64,000 nt of DNA from Castellaniella sp041677825 (lineage in GTDB: Bacteria > Pseudomonadota > Gammaproteobacteria > Burkholderiales > Burkholderiaceae_B), in NCBI RefSeq assembly GCF_041677825.1, contig NZ_JBAYPG010000012.1:14573-78572 (forward strand), read 5' to 3'. The notes beneath the pieces are model-generated. The model saw only the letters and a list, made by a program, of their open reading frames with translations. It had not been told where the DNA came from and made no database searches. Shown one piece after another: positions 16,540 to 24,279 of this stretch (positions within the stretch are counted from its first letter, which is position 1; each line of letters starts with the position of its first letter). The position numbers and the translations under genes are program-made.

Positions 16540-17339
16540 ACACCGTGCTCGACCCGGTACTGACCACTCTGCCCGACGTACAGGGGGGGCTGGATACTCG
16601 CCAGATACCGATTCAGCGGGTTGGCGTCAGGGGCCTGCGACAGCCGCTGATGATCGACGCGGGTGGTGAACCGCAGGCCACCATTGCCGAGGTTGAAATG
16701 ACGGTGGCACTGCCTGCGCCCGAGAAAGGCACGCACATGTCACGCTTCATCGAATTGCTCGAAGAGCACCGTTTGCAGCCTCTTTCCATCGAGGGGCTGG
16801 GGCGCCTGGCCGTGCGCATGCTGGATCGGCTTCAGGTCGAGGCAGGCGATATTCATCTGGCATTTCCATACTTCGTGGCCAAGCAGGCGCCGGTGTCGGG
16901 GGCCCGCAGCCTCATGGATTATCAGGTGTCCTGGCAGGTACAGGCACAGAAGGGCCAGGCACCGGTGTTCGTTGTCCAGGTGCAGGTTCCGGTGACCAGC
17001 CTGTGCCCGTGCTCGAAGGCGATTTCAGACTACGGGGCGCACAATCAGCGCTCGCTGATCACGCTCGACCTGGGTGTGACCCAGGCGCCTGATCTCGCGG
17101 GCCTGATCGCCCGCATCGAAGCCCAGGCCTCGTGCGAGCTCTGGGGCCTGCTCAAACGGGCCGATGAAAAATACGTCACCGAGCATGCGTATGAAAACCC
17201 CAAGTTCGTCGAGGACCTGGTGCGTGACGTGGCCCTCATGGTTCACAACCTGCCCGGCATCCGCCATTATCGGGTCCAGGCAGAGAATTTCGAATCCATC
17301 CATAATCATTCGGCGTATGCCATGGTCAGCAGTCACTGA
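16536..17339 (+). CDS. folE2: GTP cyclohydrolase FolE2 (type IB)
   Basis: Converts GTP to 7,8-dihydroneopterin triphosphate for folate and queuosine synthesis using a metal-promiscuous type IB enzyme. The 267 residues match PF02649. The active-site region is SLCPCSKAISDYGAHNQR, where the first Cys (about residue 157) is the conserved catalytic/metal-ligand Cys; a conserved Glu-containing C-terminal region (DEKYVTEHAYENPKFVED) is also present. Type IB enzymes are often maintained or induced under zinc limitation, but no Zur box is visible here and the gene is simply coupled to dxs. Confidence 0.96.
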   Translation: MNTVLDPVLTTLPDVQGGLDTRQIPIQRVGVRGLRQPLMIDAGGEPQATIAEVEMTVALPAPEKGTHMSRFIELLEEHRLQPLSIEGLGRLAVRMLDRLQVEAGDIHLAFPYFVAKQAPVSGARSLMDYQVSWQVQAQKGQAPVFVVQVQVPVTSLCPCSKAISDYGAHNQRSLITLDLGVTQAPDLAGLIARIEAQASCELWGLLKRADEKYVTEHAYENPKFVEDLVRDVALMVHNLPGIRHYRVQAENFESIHNHSAYAMVSSH

Positions 17340-17352
17340 AACGTGCTATCAT
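17323..17352 (+). promoter_or_regulatory. Candidate rpsF operon promoter
   Basis: TGGTCA, an 18-base spacer and TATCAT preceded by TGC (extended -10) lie across the 3' end of folE2. A start point near 17359 would leave a ~70-base leader before rpsF. Confidence 0.42.
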
Positions 17353-17364
17353 GGTTGGTTACTT

Positions 17365-17391
17365 GCCCGGCCTGCGATCGTGCGGTCGGGC
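17365..17391 (+). promoter_or_regulatory. Hairpin in rpsF leader, candidate S6:S18 autoregulatory element
   Basis: A 7-bp stem (GCCCGGC/GTCGGGC, one G-U pair) with a 13-base loop sits about 40 bases before the rpsF start. Bacterial rpsF leaders often bind the S6:S18 complex through a CCG-containing bulged hairpin. Position fits, but the detailed motif is not confirmed. Confidence 0.3.
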
Positions 17392-17430
17392 TGTCTGTTC
17401 ATTTGCACAGATATCCACAAGGAGTCCATC

Positions 17431-17796
17431 ATGCGTCACTACGAAGTAGTGTTCATCGTACATCCCGACCAGAGCGAGCAGGTGCCCGCCATGGTCGAGC
17501 GTTACCAGGCCATGGTCACCGGCCATGGCGGCCAGATTCACCGGGTTGAAGACTGGGGTCGCCGCCAGCTGGCCTATCCCATCCAGAAGCTCGTCAAGGC
17601 CCACTATGTGTGTTTCAACATCGAATGTGGCCCGGCCGCGCTCGAAGAGCTCGAGCACTCGTTCCGTTACAACGATGCCATCCTGCGTCATCTGTTCATC
17701 AAGACCCGGCATGCGCACACGGAGCCGTCACTGATGATGAAATCCGTCGAACGCGACGAAGCGCGCAAGGCATCCACCGAGACCCAGAGTTCCTGA
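17431..17796 (+). CDS. rpsF: 30S ribosomal protein S6
   Basis: Ribosomal protein S6 of the central domain of the 30S platform, where it pairs with S18. The 121 residues begin MRHYEVVFIVHPDQSEQV and contain GRRQLAYPIQKLVKAHYV, both classic. The start is fixed by a near-perfect AAGGAG with 6-base spacing; a longer frame from 17164 is not S6-like. First gene of the rpsF-priB-rpsR-rplI operon. The C-terminal ~20 residues are a charged Glu/Lys/Ser tail, as is common in S6, which in some species is post-translationally glutamylated. Confidence 0.98.
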   Translation: MRHYEVVFIVHPDQSEQVPAMVERYQAMVTGHGGQIHRVEDWGRRQLAYPIQKLVKAHYVCFNIECGPAALEELEHSFRYNDAILRHLFIKTRHAHTEPSLMMKSVERDEARKASTETQSS

Positions 17797-17800
17797 TCTG

Positions 17801-18109
17801 GTGGCGCCGCAGCCTGCCAACCGGCTTGAACTCATCGCCCGGGCCAGCCAGATCGAGCCCCTGCGCCATACGCCTGCAGGCCTGCCTATTGCGCGGGCAT
17901 GGCTCGAGCATCAGGGCCAGGTCAACGAAGCGGGTGTGCCCCGGCAAGTCTGTTTTGGCGTGCAGGCCGTGGCGCTGGGCGCCCTGGCGCAACAGCTGGC
18001 AGAGACCACAGACGGCACGCTGCTGCAGGTCAGCGGGTTTCTGGCCCCATTGCGGCAAGGCTCCGATCGGCTGGTATTGCATATACAGCAGTTTGCAGAA
18101 GCACTTTGA
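17801..18109 (+). CDS. priB: Primosomal replication protein N (PriB)
   Basis: Single-stranded-DNA-binding OB-fold protein that links PriA to DnaT/DnaB during replication restart. The 102 residues begin with a GTG codon at 17801, only 4 bases after the rpsF stop, so reinitiation is likely. The pattern NRLELIARASQIEPLRHTPAG and the central VCFGVQAVALG strand resemble betaproteobacterial PriB, and its location between rpsF and rpsR is diagnostic. Sequence conservation is low in this family, so context carries much of the call. Confidence 0.92.
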   Translation: MAPQPANRLELIARASQIEPLRHTPAGLPIARAWLEHQGQVNEAGVPRQVCFGVQAVALGALAQQLAETTDGTLLQVSGFLAPLRQGSDRLVLHIQQFAEAL

Positions 18110-18155
18110 ATCCATCCGCCAGCCGCTGGCTGGCATATCGATATAGGCATTTATC

Positions 18156-18428
18156 ATGGCATACTTCAAGAAGCCCAAGGACAAGCGCAGGTTCGGTCAG
18201 CAGAATCCCTTGTTCAAGCGGCGCAAGTTCTGTCGTTTCACCGTGGCCAAGGTCGAAGAAATCGACTACAAGGATCTCGACACCCTGCGCGACTTCATCC
18301 AGGAAAACGGCAAGATCATTCCGGCGCGCCTTACGGGCACCAAGGCCCGTTACCAGCGTCAGCTCGATACGGCCATCAAGCGGGCCCGCTTCCTGGCGCT
18401 GCTGCCTTACACCGACAACCACCACTGA
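18156..18428 (+). CDS. rpsR: 30S ribosomal protein S18
   Basis: Small basic protein of the 30S platform that binds S6 and 16S rRNA. The 90 residues carry the family core RRKFCRFTVAKVEEIDYKD and GKIIPARLTGTKARYQRQL. The single Cys is not part of a zinc-ribbon pair, so this is the zinc-independent form. Third gene of the rpsF operon, followed by rplI after 13 bases. Confidence 0.98.
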   Translation: MAYFKKPKDKRRFGQQNPLFKRRKFCRFTVAKVEEIDYKDLDTLRDFIQENGKIIPARLTGTKARYQRQLDTAIKRARFLALLPYTDNHH

Positions 18429-18441
18429 AAGGGCGCCTCTC

Positions 18442-18897
18442 ATGCAAGTCATTCTGCTTGAAAAAGTCTACAACCTGGGCAATCTGGGCGATGTGGTGCG
18501 TGTGCGCGATGGCTATGCCCGCAACTACCTGATTCCCCAGAAGATTGCACGGCGGGCAACGGACGCCGCCCTGAAAGAGTTCGAAGCACGGCGCGCCGAA
18601 CTCGAACGGCAGCAGGCCGAAAAACTGGCAGCGGCCCAGTCGCTGGCCGACAGGATCCATGGCTATGCACTGGTCATCAGCCAGAAGGCCGGGGTTGATG
18701 GGCGGCTGTTCGGTTCGGTCACCAACATGGATGTCGCCAGGGCGCTGCAATCGGCCGGGTTCGATGATGTCCACAAAGGTCAGGTGCGCATGCCCGATGG
18801 TGCCATCAAGGCCGTGGGTGAGTTCCCGCTGCAAGTGGTTCTGCATGCCGATGTAGTGGCCGATGTGACCCTCACCGTGCAGGGCGAAATGGCCTGA
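18442..18897 (+). CDS. rplI: 50S ribosomal protein L9
   Basis: L9 binds 23S rRNA at the base of the L1 stalk and helps keep reading frame. The 151 residues show the N-domain MQVILLEKVYNLGNLGDVV with the GYARNYLIPQ signature, the long connecting helix (ALKEFEARRAELERQQAEKL), and the C-domain. The start at 18442 gives the family N-terminus; the upstream extension of the frame to 17899 is spurious. dnaB follows directly. Confidence 0.98.
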   Translation: MQVILLEKVYNLGNLGDVVRVRDGYARNYLIPQKIARRATDAALKEFEARRAELERQQAEKLAAAQSLADRIHGYALVISQKAGVDGRLFGSVTNMDVARALQSAGFDDVHKGQVRMPDGAIKAVGEFPLQVVLHADVVADVTLTVQGEMA

Positions 18898-18954
18898 TTG
18901 CATGATGCCGGCCCAGCCGGCATCCGCAGGCATGAATCGGTACGAGAAATCGCT

Positions 18955-20328
18955 GTGGAAATCCAAACAGATGCCCAACTGGATTATCTGCGCGTCCCGC
19001 CTCATTCGGTCGAGGCCGAGCAGTCGGTCCTTGGGGGGCTGCTGCTCGACAACGCGGCATTCGACCGGATCGCCGATGTTCTCGCCGAAGATGATTTCTA
19101 TCGCTATGATCATCGGCTGATCTGGCAACACATCACCCGTCTGGTGGCGCTTTCGCGCCCGGCCGATGTGGTCACCGTGCTCGAATCCCTGAGTACGGCG
19201 GGCAAGCTCGACGAATGTGGCGGCTTGCCGTATCTCAATGCGCTTGCCCACAATACGCCATCGGCCGCCAACATCCGGCGCTATGCCGAGATTGTGCGCG
19301 AGCGCTCCATGCTGCGCAAGCTGGTCAGCATTGCCGACGAAATCTCTGCCGCCGCATTCAACCCACAAGGCAAAGAGGCGCGTCAGATCCTCGATGAGGC
19401 AGAATCCCGGGTATTCCAGATCGCCCAGGAAGGTGCGCGCGGCATGGCCGGGTTTCAGGAAATCCGGCCGCTGCTTGCCCAGGTGGTGGAGCGCATCGAC
19501 GAGCTCTACCACCGCGAGGGCGATTCCGATGTCACCGGGGTGCCCACGGGCTTTCATGATCTGGACCGGATGACCTCCGGGCTGCAACCCGGGGATCTCA
19601 TCATCGTCGCCGGGCGTCCGTCGATGGGCAAGACCTCGCTGGCCATGAATATCGGCGAACATGTGGCGATCGAGCAGGGCCTGCCGGTGGCCGTGTTCTC
19701 GATGGAAATGGGGGCCGTGCAGCTTGCCATGCGCATGATCGGCTCGGTCGGCATGCTCGACCAGCACCGGATGCGCACCGGCAAGCTGGGGCAGGACGAC
19801 TGGCCGCGCCTGACGCATGCCGTGCAGAAAGTCGAACAGGCCCAGATCTACATCGACGAAACACCGGCGCTGACCGCGATGGAAGTCCGTGCCCGGGCCC
19901 GTCGCCTGGCCAGGCAATGTGGCCGCCTGGGGCTCAACATCATCGATTATCTTCAGCTCATGTCGGCCAGCAGTTCGGGTGAGAACCGTGCGACCGAAAT
20001 CTCGGAAATCAGCCGCTCCCTCAAGAGCCTGGCCAAGGAGCTCGATTGCCCCGTCATGGCACTCTCGCAGCTCAACCGCAGCCTCGAGCAGCGGCCCAAC
20101 AAGCGCCCTGTCATGAGCGACCTGCGCGAATCCGGCGCCATAGAACAGGATGCCGATGTCATCCTGTTCATCTACCGTGACGAGGTCTACAACCCCGATT
20201 CACCCGACAAGGGCTCGGCGGAAATCATCATCGGCAAACAGCGCAATGGGCCGATCGGTACGGTGCGTCTCACGTTCCAGGCCGCCAGCACGCGCTTTCT
20301 CAATTTTTCTGCCTCACCTGGCTTCTGA
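18955..20328 (+). CDS. dnaB: Replicative DNA helicase DnaB
   Basis: Hexameric 5'-3' fork helicase. The 457 residues contain the N-terminal DnaG-interacting domain (PPHSVEAEQSVLGGLLLDN), Walker A GRPSMGKTSLAMN, Walker B-region NIIDYLQLM, the DnaB motif ALSQLNRSLEQRPNKRP and the arginine-finger region GKQRNGPIGTVRL. A GTG at 18955 is preferred because it follows GAGAAAT at workable spacing and gives the usual short lead-in; the frame begins with a TTG at 18898 immediately after the rplI stop, which would add 19 residues. No intein is present: the Walker A and motif regions are uninterrupted. Confidence 0.96.
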   Translation: MEIQTDAQLDYLRVPPHSVEAEQSVLGGLLLDNAAFDRIADVLAEDDFYRYDHRLIWQHITRLVALSRPADVVTVLESLSTAGKLDECGGLPYLNALAHNTPSAANIRRYAEIVRERSMLRKLVSIADEISAAAFNPQGKEARQILDEAESRVFQIAQEGARGMAGFQEIRPLLAQVVERIDELYHREGDSDVTGVPTGFHDLDRMTSGLQPGDLIIVAGRPSMGKTSLAMNIGEHVAIEQGLPVAVFSMEMGAVQLAMRMIGSVGMLDQHRMRTGKLGQDDWPRLTHAVQKVEQAQIYIDETPALTAMEVRARARRLARQCGRLGLNIIDYLQLMSASSSGENRATEISEISRSLKSLAKELDCPVMALSQLNRSLEQRPNKRPVMSDLRESGAIEQDADVILFIYRDEVYNPDSPDKGSAEIIIGKQRNGPIGTVRLTFQAASTRFLNFSASPGF

Positions 20329-20418
20329 TCGCCTGCGGCAGGTTCCGTGGCCAGGCTGCCAGGCCGCAGTGAGGCCCTGCGCCCGACCTGTGGCAGACGA
20401 CAGCAAGGGGCGGCTGGT

Positions 20419-21444
20419 TCAGGGCCTGGCCGACATCTGCAGCGCCATGCGGATGGCCGCCGCAAGGGAATCCGCCTGTGCCACGCCCTTGCCGGCGATG
20501 TCGAAGGCCGTACCATGGTCGACGCTGGTGCGCACGAAGGGCAGGCCCACCGTGACGTTCACGCCGGTATCCAGACCCAGGTACTTGACCGGGATCAGCC
20601 CCTGATCATGATACTGGGCCACCACGATGTCGAATTCGCCCTGACGGGCCCGCATGAAAACCGTGTCGCCCGGCCAGGGCCCGCTGACGTCCAGCCCTTC
20701 GGCGCGCGCCTGCGCGATGGCAGGCTCGATGATGCGGATTTCCTCGGTGCCGAACGCGCCGTTTTCGCCCGCGTGCGGATTCAGGCCCGCCACGGCAATA
20801 CGTGGCGCGGCCACGCCACTTTGCAGGCAGGCCAGATGCGCCAGCCGCATGGCATCGAGCTCGGCCCCCTGGCTGATGGCCTCTGGCACCCGGGCCAGCG
20901 GGATGTGGATCGTCACCAGCAGGACGCGCAATTCGTCATTGGCCAGCATCATGGCGTAGCGGGAGGTCCCGCTACGCTGGGCGAGGATTTCGGTATGACC
21001 GGGGAACTTGAGCCCGGCCAGCTGCATGGCTTCCTTGTTCAGAGGGGCCGTGACCAGTGCCCTGAGCCGGCCCGCCTGGGCATCGTCGATGGCGTGACAC
21101 AGGTACTCGTAGGCGCCCTGACCGGCACGGGCATCCACGCGGCCCCAGGGCAGATCAGGGGGCAGGCCATGCCAGCGGTCGAGCACGCCGATCGTACTGC
21201 GGGTCGAACCGGGCCCGGGGTGACCCAGGGCGATGATGGACAGCGTGTCGTCGAGGCCGGCCACCGCACAGGCGCGCTGCAAGGTCGCCGCGTCGCCGTA
21301 GACCACTGCGGGGTGAGGCAGGCCGCGCGCAAACAGTTGCACGATGAGCTCGGGCCCGATGCCACAGGCATCCCCCATGGTGATGCCCAGGGGCCGGGCC
21401 GGCGCCTGCGAGGGGGCGCCGTGTTCAGAGGGCTGCGCTGGCAT
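20419..21444 (-). CDS. pdxA: 4-hydroxythreonine-4-phosphate dehydrogenase family protein (PdxA/PdxA2)
   Basis: NAD-dependent dehydrogenase/decarboxylase acting on 4-phospho-hydroxythreonine (pyridoxine pathway) or on 4-phospho-D-threonate/erythronate (PdxA2 branch). The 341 residues show the metal ligands in PGHTEIL, VTIHIPL and YHDQGLIPVKYLG, plus NPHAGENGAFGTEE. The N-terminal ITMGDACGIGPELI reads closer to the PdxA2 type than to the TPGEPAG form of classic PdxA, so the assignment to vitamin B6 synthesis is not secure. ATG at 21444 is chosen; a longer frame to 21495 is possible. The start lies inside the last 20 bases of the PhoH gene on the same strand. No surA or ksgA neighbour is present. 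Confidence 0.88.
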   Translation of the reverse strand: MPAQPSEHGAPSQAPARPLGITMGDACGIGPELIVQLFARGLPHPAVVYGDAATLQRACAVAGLDDTLSIIALGHPGPGSTRSTIGVLDRWHGLPPDLPWGRVDARAGQGAYEYLCHAIDDAQAGRLRALVTAPLNKEAMQLAGLKFPGHTEILAQRSGTSRYAMMLANDELRVLLVTIHIPLARVPEAISQGAELDAMRLAHLACLQSGVAAPRIAVAGLNPHAGENGAFGTEEIRIIEPAIAQARAEGLDVSGPWPGDTVFMRARQGEFDIVVAQYHDQGLIPVKYLGLDTGVNVTVGLPFVRTSVDHGTAFDIAGKGVAQADSLAAAIRMALQMSARP

Positions 21445-23176
21445 AATCGGCCAGGCGCGACCGCTCGCCGCGCTGAAGGATGATGTGCCCCGCATGCGGC
21501 CAGCCCTTGAACCGGTCCACCACGTAGGTCAGGCCGGAACTGCCCTCGGTCAGGTAGGGGGTGTCGATCTGTGCGATGTTGCCCAGGCAGATGATCTTGG
21601 TGCCGGGCCCGGCGCGGGTGATCAGCGTCTTCATCTGCTTGGGCGTGAGATTCTGGGCTTCGTCCATGATCAGAAACTTGTTCAGGAAGGTGCGCCCGCG
21701 CATGAAGCTGAGCGACTTCACCTTGATGCGCGAACGGATCAGGTCGAGCGCGGGCTGGCTGCGGCCCCAGTCGCTCTGGCTGGCCGCAGCGCTGGTGCTG
21801 CGGCTTGCGCCCTGATGAAGAACCTCGAGATTGTCTTCGAGTGCGCCCATCCAGGGCAGCATTTTTTCTTCTTCGGTACCCGGCAGAAAACCGATGTCAT
21901 CGCCCACGGGCACCGTGGCCCGCGTGATGATGATTTCTGTGTATCGCTGTGTGTCGAAAATTTGTGCCAGGCCTGCTGCCAGTGCCAGCAGGGTCTTGCC
22001 GGTACCCGCCTGGCCGAGCAGCGAGACGAAGTCGATATCCGGATTGAGCAGCAGATTGAGTGCGAAGTTCTGCTCGCGATTGCGTGCCGTGATGCCCCAG
22101 ACGCTGTTCTTGCGGTGGCTGTGGTCGCGCAGCGTGGCGAGTACGGCACTGCGCCCCGTGACCTCGCGTACCTGTGCGTAAAGCGGCATGTCCCCCTCGA
22201 GCCAGACAAACTCGTTGACGATCAGTTCCTGGCACAGGGGGCCGTGTATGCGGTACCAGGTCCGGCCATCCTGTTGCCAGGATTCGACCTGCTTGCCGTG
22301 CCGGGCCCAGAAGTCGTCGGGCAGGGGCATGACGCCCCCATAAAGCAGGTCGGTGTCATCGAGCACATGATCGTGCAGGTAATCCTCTGCCGCCAGCCCA
22401 AGTGCACGGGCCTTCAGGCGCATGTTGATGTCCTTGGACACCAGCACGACATCGCGCTTCGGGCTGCTCTGGCGCAGATCGTGGACAATCGACAGGATCA
22501 CGTGGTCGGCCTTGCCCATGGGCAGCTCGATGGGCAGTTGCGCCACGGCCGGGCGCATCTGGACATACAGCAGGCCGGTGGCCTCGGTGTGGCCGATCGC
22601 GTTCAGCCGGACACCCTGGGCAAGGTCGGCAGACTGGATGAGCTGGTCCAGGGATCGGCTGACCTGGCGCGCATTGCGTGCCACTTCGGACAGGCCCTTT
22701 TTCTGGTGATCCAGCTCTTCGAGCACGATCATGGGCAGAAAGATATCGTGCTCTGCGAAACGGAACAGCGAGTTGGGGTCATGCAGCAGGACGTTGGTAT
22801 CGAGCACGAACAGCTTCCTGGCGTCTGCTGCCGACGAACGGCTGGCAGCGCGCGCTGCCGGATCCGTTGCCAGGGTCGAACGGCTGGCAGGGCGCGCTGC
22901 CGGATCCGTTGCCAGGGTCGAACGGCTGGCAGGGCGCGATGCCGGATCCGTTGCAGCCGACGAACGGCCGGCAACGGGTGGCGCCGGATCCGTTGCTGTC
23001 GGCGGACGGCTGGCAGCGCGTACGGTCGGCCTTGCGGCATGCGCTTCGGGTTTGCCTGTGGTGCGGGCCTGCGGTTTGCGTGCCGCGCTGGATTCAGGTG
23101 CTTTGGCAGCCGGCTTTGGCCCGGTCTGCGTCTGTACCCGATCGCCCAGGCGGGCAGGGGGTTTGGGCAAGGGCAT
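21425..23176 (-). CDS. PIN domain - PhoH ATPase fusion (PhoH2-like)
   Basis: A 583-residue fusion of an N-terminal PIN ribonuclease domain and a C-terminal PhoH P-loop ATPase, the PhoH2/YlaK arrangement associated with RNA unwinding and cleavage. The PIN acidic residues appear in FVLDTNVLLHDPN and VLEELDHQKKG, Walker A is GQAGTGKTLLALAAG, and Walker B is FLIMDEAQNLTPKQMKTL with the following GNIAQIDTPYL. Before the PIN domain lies a ~115-residue Ala/Arg/Ser/Pro-rich tail, residues ~59-114 of which are 14-residue repeats encoded by 42-bp tandem repeats. It is preceded by bcp (12-base gap) and overlaps pdxA. Unlike many PhoH2 loci there is no small antitoxin-like gene directly upstream. Confidence 0.94.
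   Translation of the reverse strand: MPLPKPPARLGDRVQTQTGPKPAAKAPESSAARKPQARTTGKPEAHAARPTVRAASRPPTATDPAPPVAGRSSAATDPASRPASRSTLATDPAARPASRSTLATDPAARAASRSSAADARKLFVLDTNVLLHDPNSLFRFAEHDIFLPMIVLEELDHQKKGLSEVARNARQVSRSLDQLIQSADLAQGVRLNAIGHTEATGLLYVQMRPAVAQLPIELPMGKADHVILSIVHDLRQSSPKRDVVLVSKDINMRLKARALGLAAEDYLHDHVLDDTDLLYGGVMPLPDDFWARHGKQVESWQQDGRTWYRIHGPLCQELIVNEFVWLEGDMPLYAQVREVTGRSAVLATLRDHSHRKNSVWGITARNREQNFALNLLLNPDIDFVSLLGQAGTGKTLLALAAGLAQIFDTQRYTEIIITRATVPVGDDIGFLPGTEEEKMLPWMGALEDNLEVLHQGASRSTSAAASQSDWGRSQPALDLIRSRIKVKSLSFMRGRTFLNKFLIMDEAQNLTPKQMKTLITRAGPGTKIICLGNIAQIDTPYLTEGSSGLTYVVDRFKGWPHAGHIILQRGERSRLADYASAAL
22835..23002 (-). repeat. 42-bp tandem repeat inside the PhoH-fusion gene
   Basis: Four contiguous 42-bp units start at 22835, 22877, 22919 and 22961. 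Units 1 and 2 are nearly identical, 3 slightly changed and 4 degenerate; a further partial unit follows. The period is a multiple of three, so copy-number change keeps the frame. Each unit encodes a 14-residue block like SRSTLATDPAARPA. Confidence 0.9.
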
Positions 23177-23188
23177 GGGGCTGCTGCC

Positions 23189-23659
23189 TCAGGTGCCCAG
23201 GGCCTGCACGGCCTGCAGGACTTCGGCAGCATGGCCGGGGACCCGCACGGCACGCCATTCGCGCTGCAGGATGCCGGCGCCATCGATGAGAAAGGTGCTG
23301 CGTTCGATGCCGCGCACCTGCTTGCCGTACATGTTCTTGTTTTTCATGACACCGAACAGGGTACACAGGGTTTCCTCCGGGTCGCTGATCAGCGCGAAGG
23401 GCAGGGACTGCTTTTCTGCAAAACGCTCATGGGATTTCTGGGCGTCTCTGGAGACGCCGAAGATGGTGCAGCCCAGCGCTTCGAATTGCACGTGCAGGTC
23501 ACGAAAATCCTGGGCTTCGGTGGTGCAGCCGGGCGTGTTGTCGCGGGGGTAGAAATACAGGACGAATGGTTTGCCGACCAATTGGGCCGAATCGAATGGC
23601 CCATGGGTGGACGGACCAGTGAGGTGGGGAATGGGCTGTCCCTCAGCGGGCATGCTCAT
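23189..23659 (-). CDS. bcp: Thioredoxin-dependent peroxiredoxin, BCP/PrxQ family
   Basis: Reduces hydrogen peroxide and organic hydroperoxides with thioredoxin as donor. The 156 residues carry the peroxidatic motif YPRDNTPGCTTEAQDF with Cys45. The resolving Cys five residues later found in E. coli BCP is replaced (CTTEAQ), so either a distant Cys (in FEALGCTIFG or EETLCTLFG) resolves it or the enzyme is 1-Cys. It starts within the last bases of the Mth938-like gene (4-base overlap), so the minus-strand order is Mth938-like, bcp, PIN-PhoH, pdxA. Confidence 0.94.
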   Translation of the reverse strand: MSMPAEGQPIPHLTGPSTHGPFDSAQLVGKPFVLYFYPRDNTPGCTTEAQDFRDLHVQFEALGCTIFGVSRDAQKSHERFAEKQSLPFALISDPEETLCTLFGVMKNKNMYGKQVRGIERSTFLIDGAGILQREWRAVRVPGHAAEVLQAVQALGT

Positions 23660-24105
23660 GCAGCGTCTCCAAGAATCAACAGGGCCAGCACGCGGCGTTC
23701 CTCGGACATGAGGATGTTGTACGTGCGGGCCGCAGAGTGGGTCGTCATGGCCTCGACCCCGATGCCGGCCATCAGCAGGGGGCGGACCACGTCCGGGGGC
23801 AGGAAGGCCTGGCGCAGCCCGGTGCCGATGAGCACGACTTCGGGGGCGTCGGCCGGCAGGGTGGGTGGTGCAGGCTCGTCATCGAGGAAGGCCATGGGGT
23901 CTTGCTGCGCCGTGCCCAGACCCACCAGATCCTTCAACAGGGTGCCGTCGATTTCAGCGATGCCGTGCAGCGGCATGCGGCGGATCGGGCCTTCGGGTGC
24001 CAGGCACACCGAGGTCTCGAAACGCTCGCGATTGATTTCGAGATAGCCTTCGCCATAAGCAGTGATCGTGTTCAGCGACGGGTTCGATTCCTTTTGCAAC
24101 AGCAT
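23656..24105 (-). CDS. Mth938-like / DUF498 domain protein
   Basis: A 149-residue single-domain protein of the Mth938 (DUF498, NDUFAF3-like, PF04430) family. It begins MLLQKESNPSLNTITAYGEG and contains the family core PEVVLIGTGLRQAFLPPDVV and GIGVEAMTTHSAARTYNIL. The mitochondrial relative NDUFAF3 assists complex I assembly; the bacterial function is not established. The start at 24105 is chosen on family length; the frame stays open to 25539 on the minus strand only because it runs antisense to alaC. First gene of the minus-strand unit that continues into bcp. Confidence 0.9.
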   Translation of the reverse strand: MLLQKESNPSLNTITAYGEGYLEINRERFETSVCLAPEGPIRRMPLHGIAEIDGTLLKDLVGLGTAQQDPMAFLDDEPAPPTLPADAPEVVLIGTGLRQAFLPPDVVRPLLMAGIGVEAMTTHSAARTYNILMSEERRVLALLILGDAA

Positions 24106-24279
24106 TTGGGTCGCCCTGTGAAGTGTGGCCAATGCGTTCAATGATAGCGCAGCCCGGCAGGCACCGTGGGCGCTTCCGCTGGTCGCGCAGTACGCCGATT
24201 TGCGAGACGGGCCCGCTTGGGATAGATTATCGGATTTGCTGCACTGCAATTTCTGCTGCGGCACGGCCTTTTCCAGAAC

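Noticed and set aside
20329..20418. Terminator or repeat between dnaB and pdxA
   Set aside because: Several short GC-rich dyads overlap but none forms a stem longer than about 5 bp.
21425..23176. PIN-PhoH gene as a toxin-antitoxin module
   Set aside because: No small antitoxin-like gene precedes it; upstream is bcp, and the gene lies in a housekeeping run.
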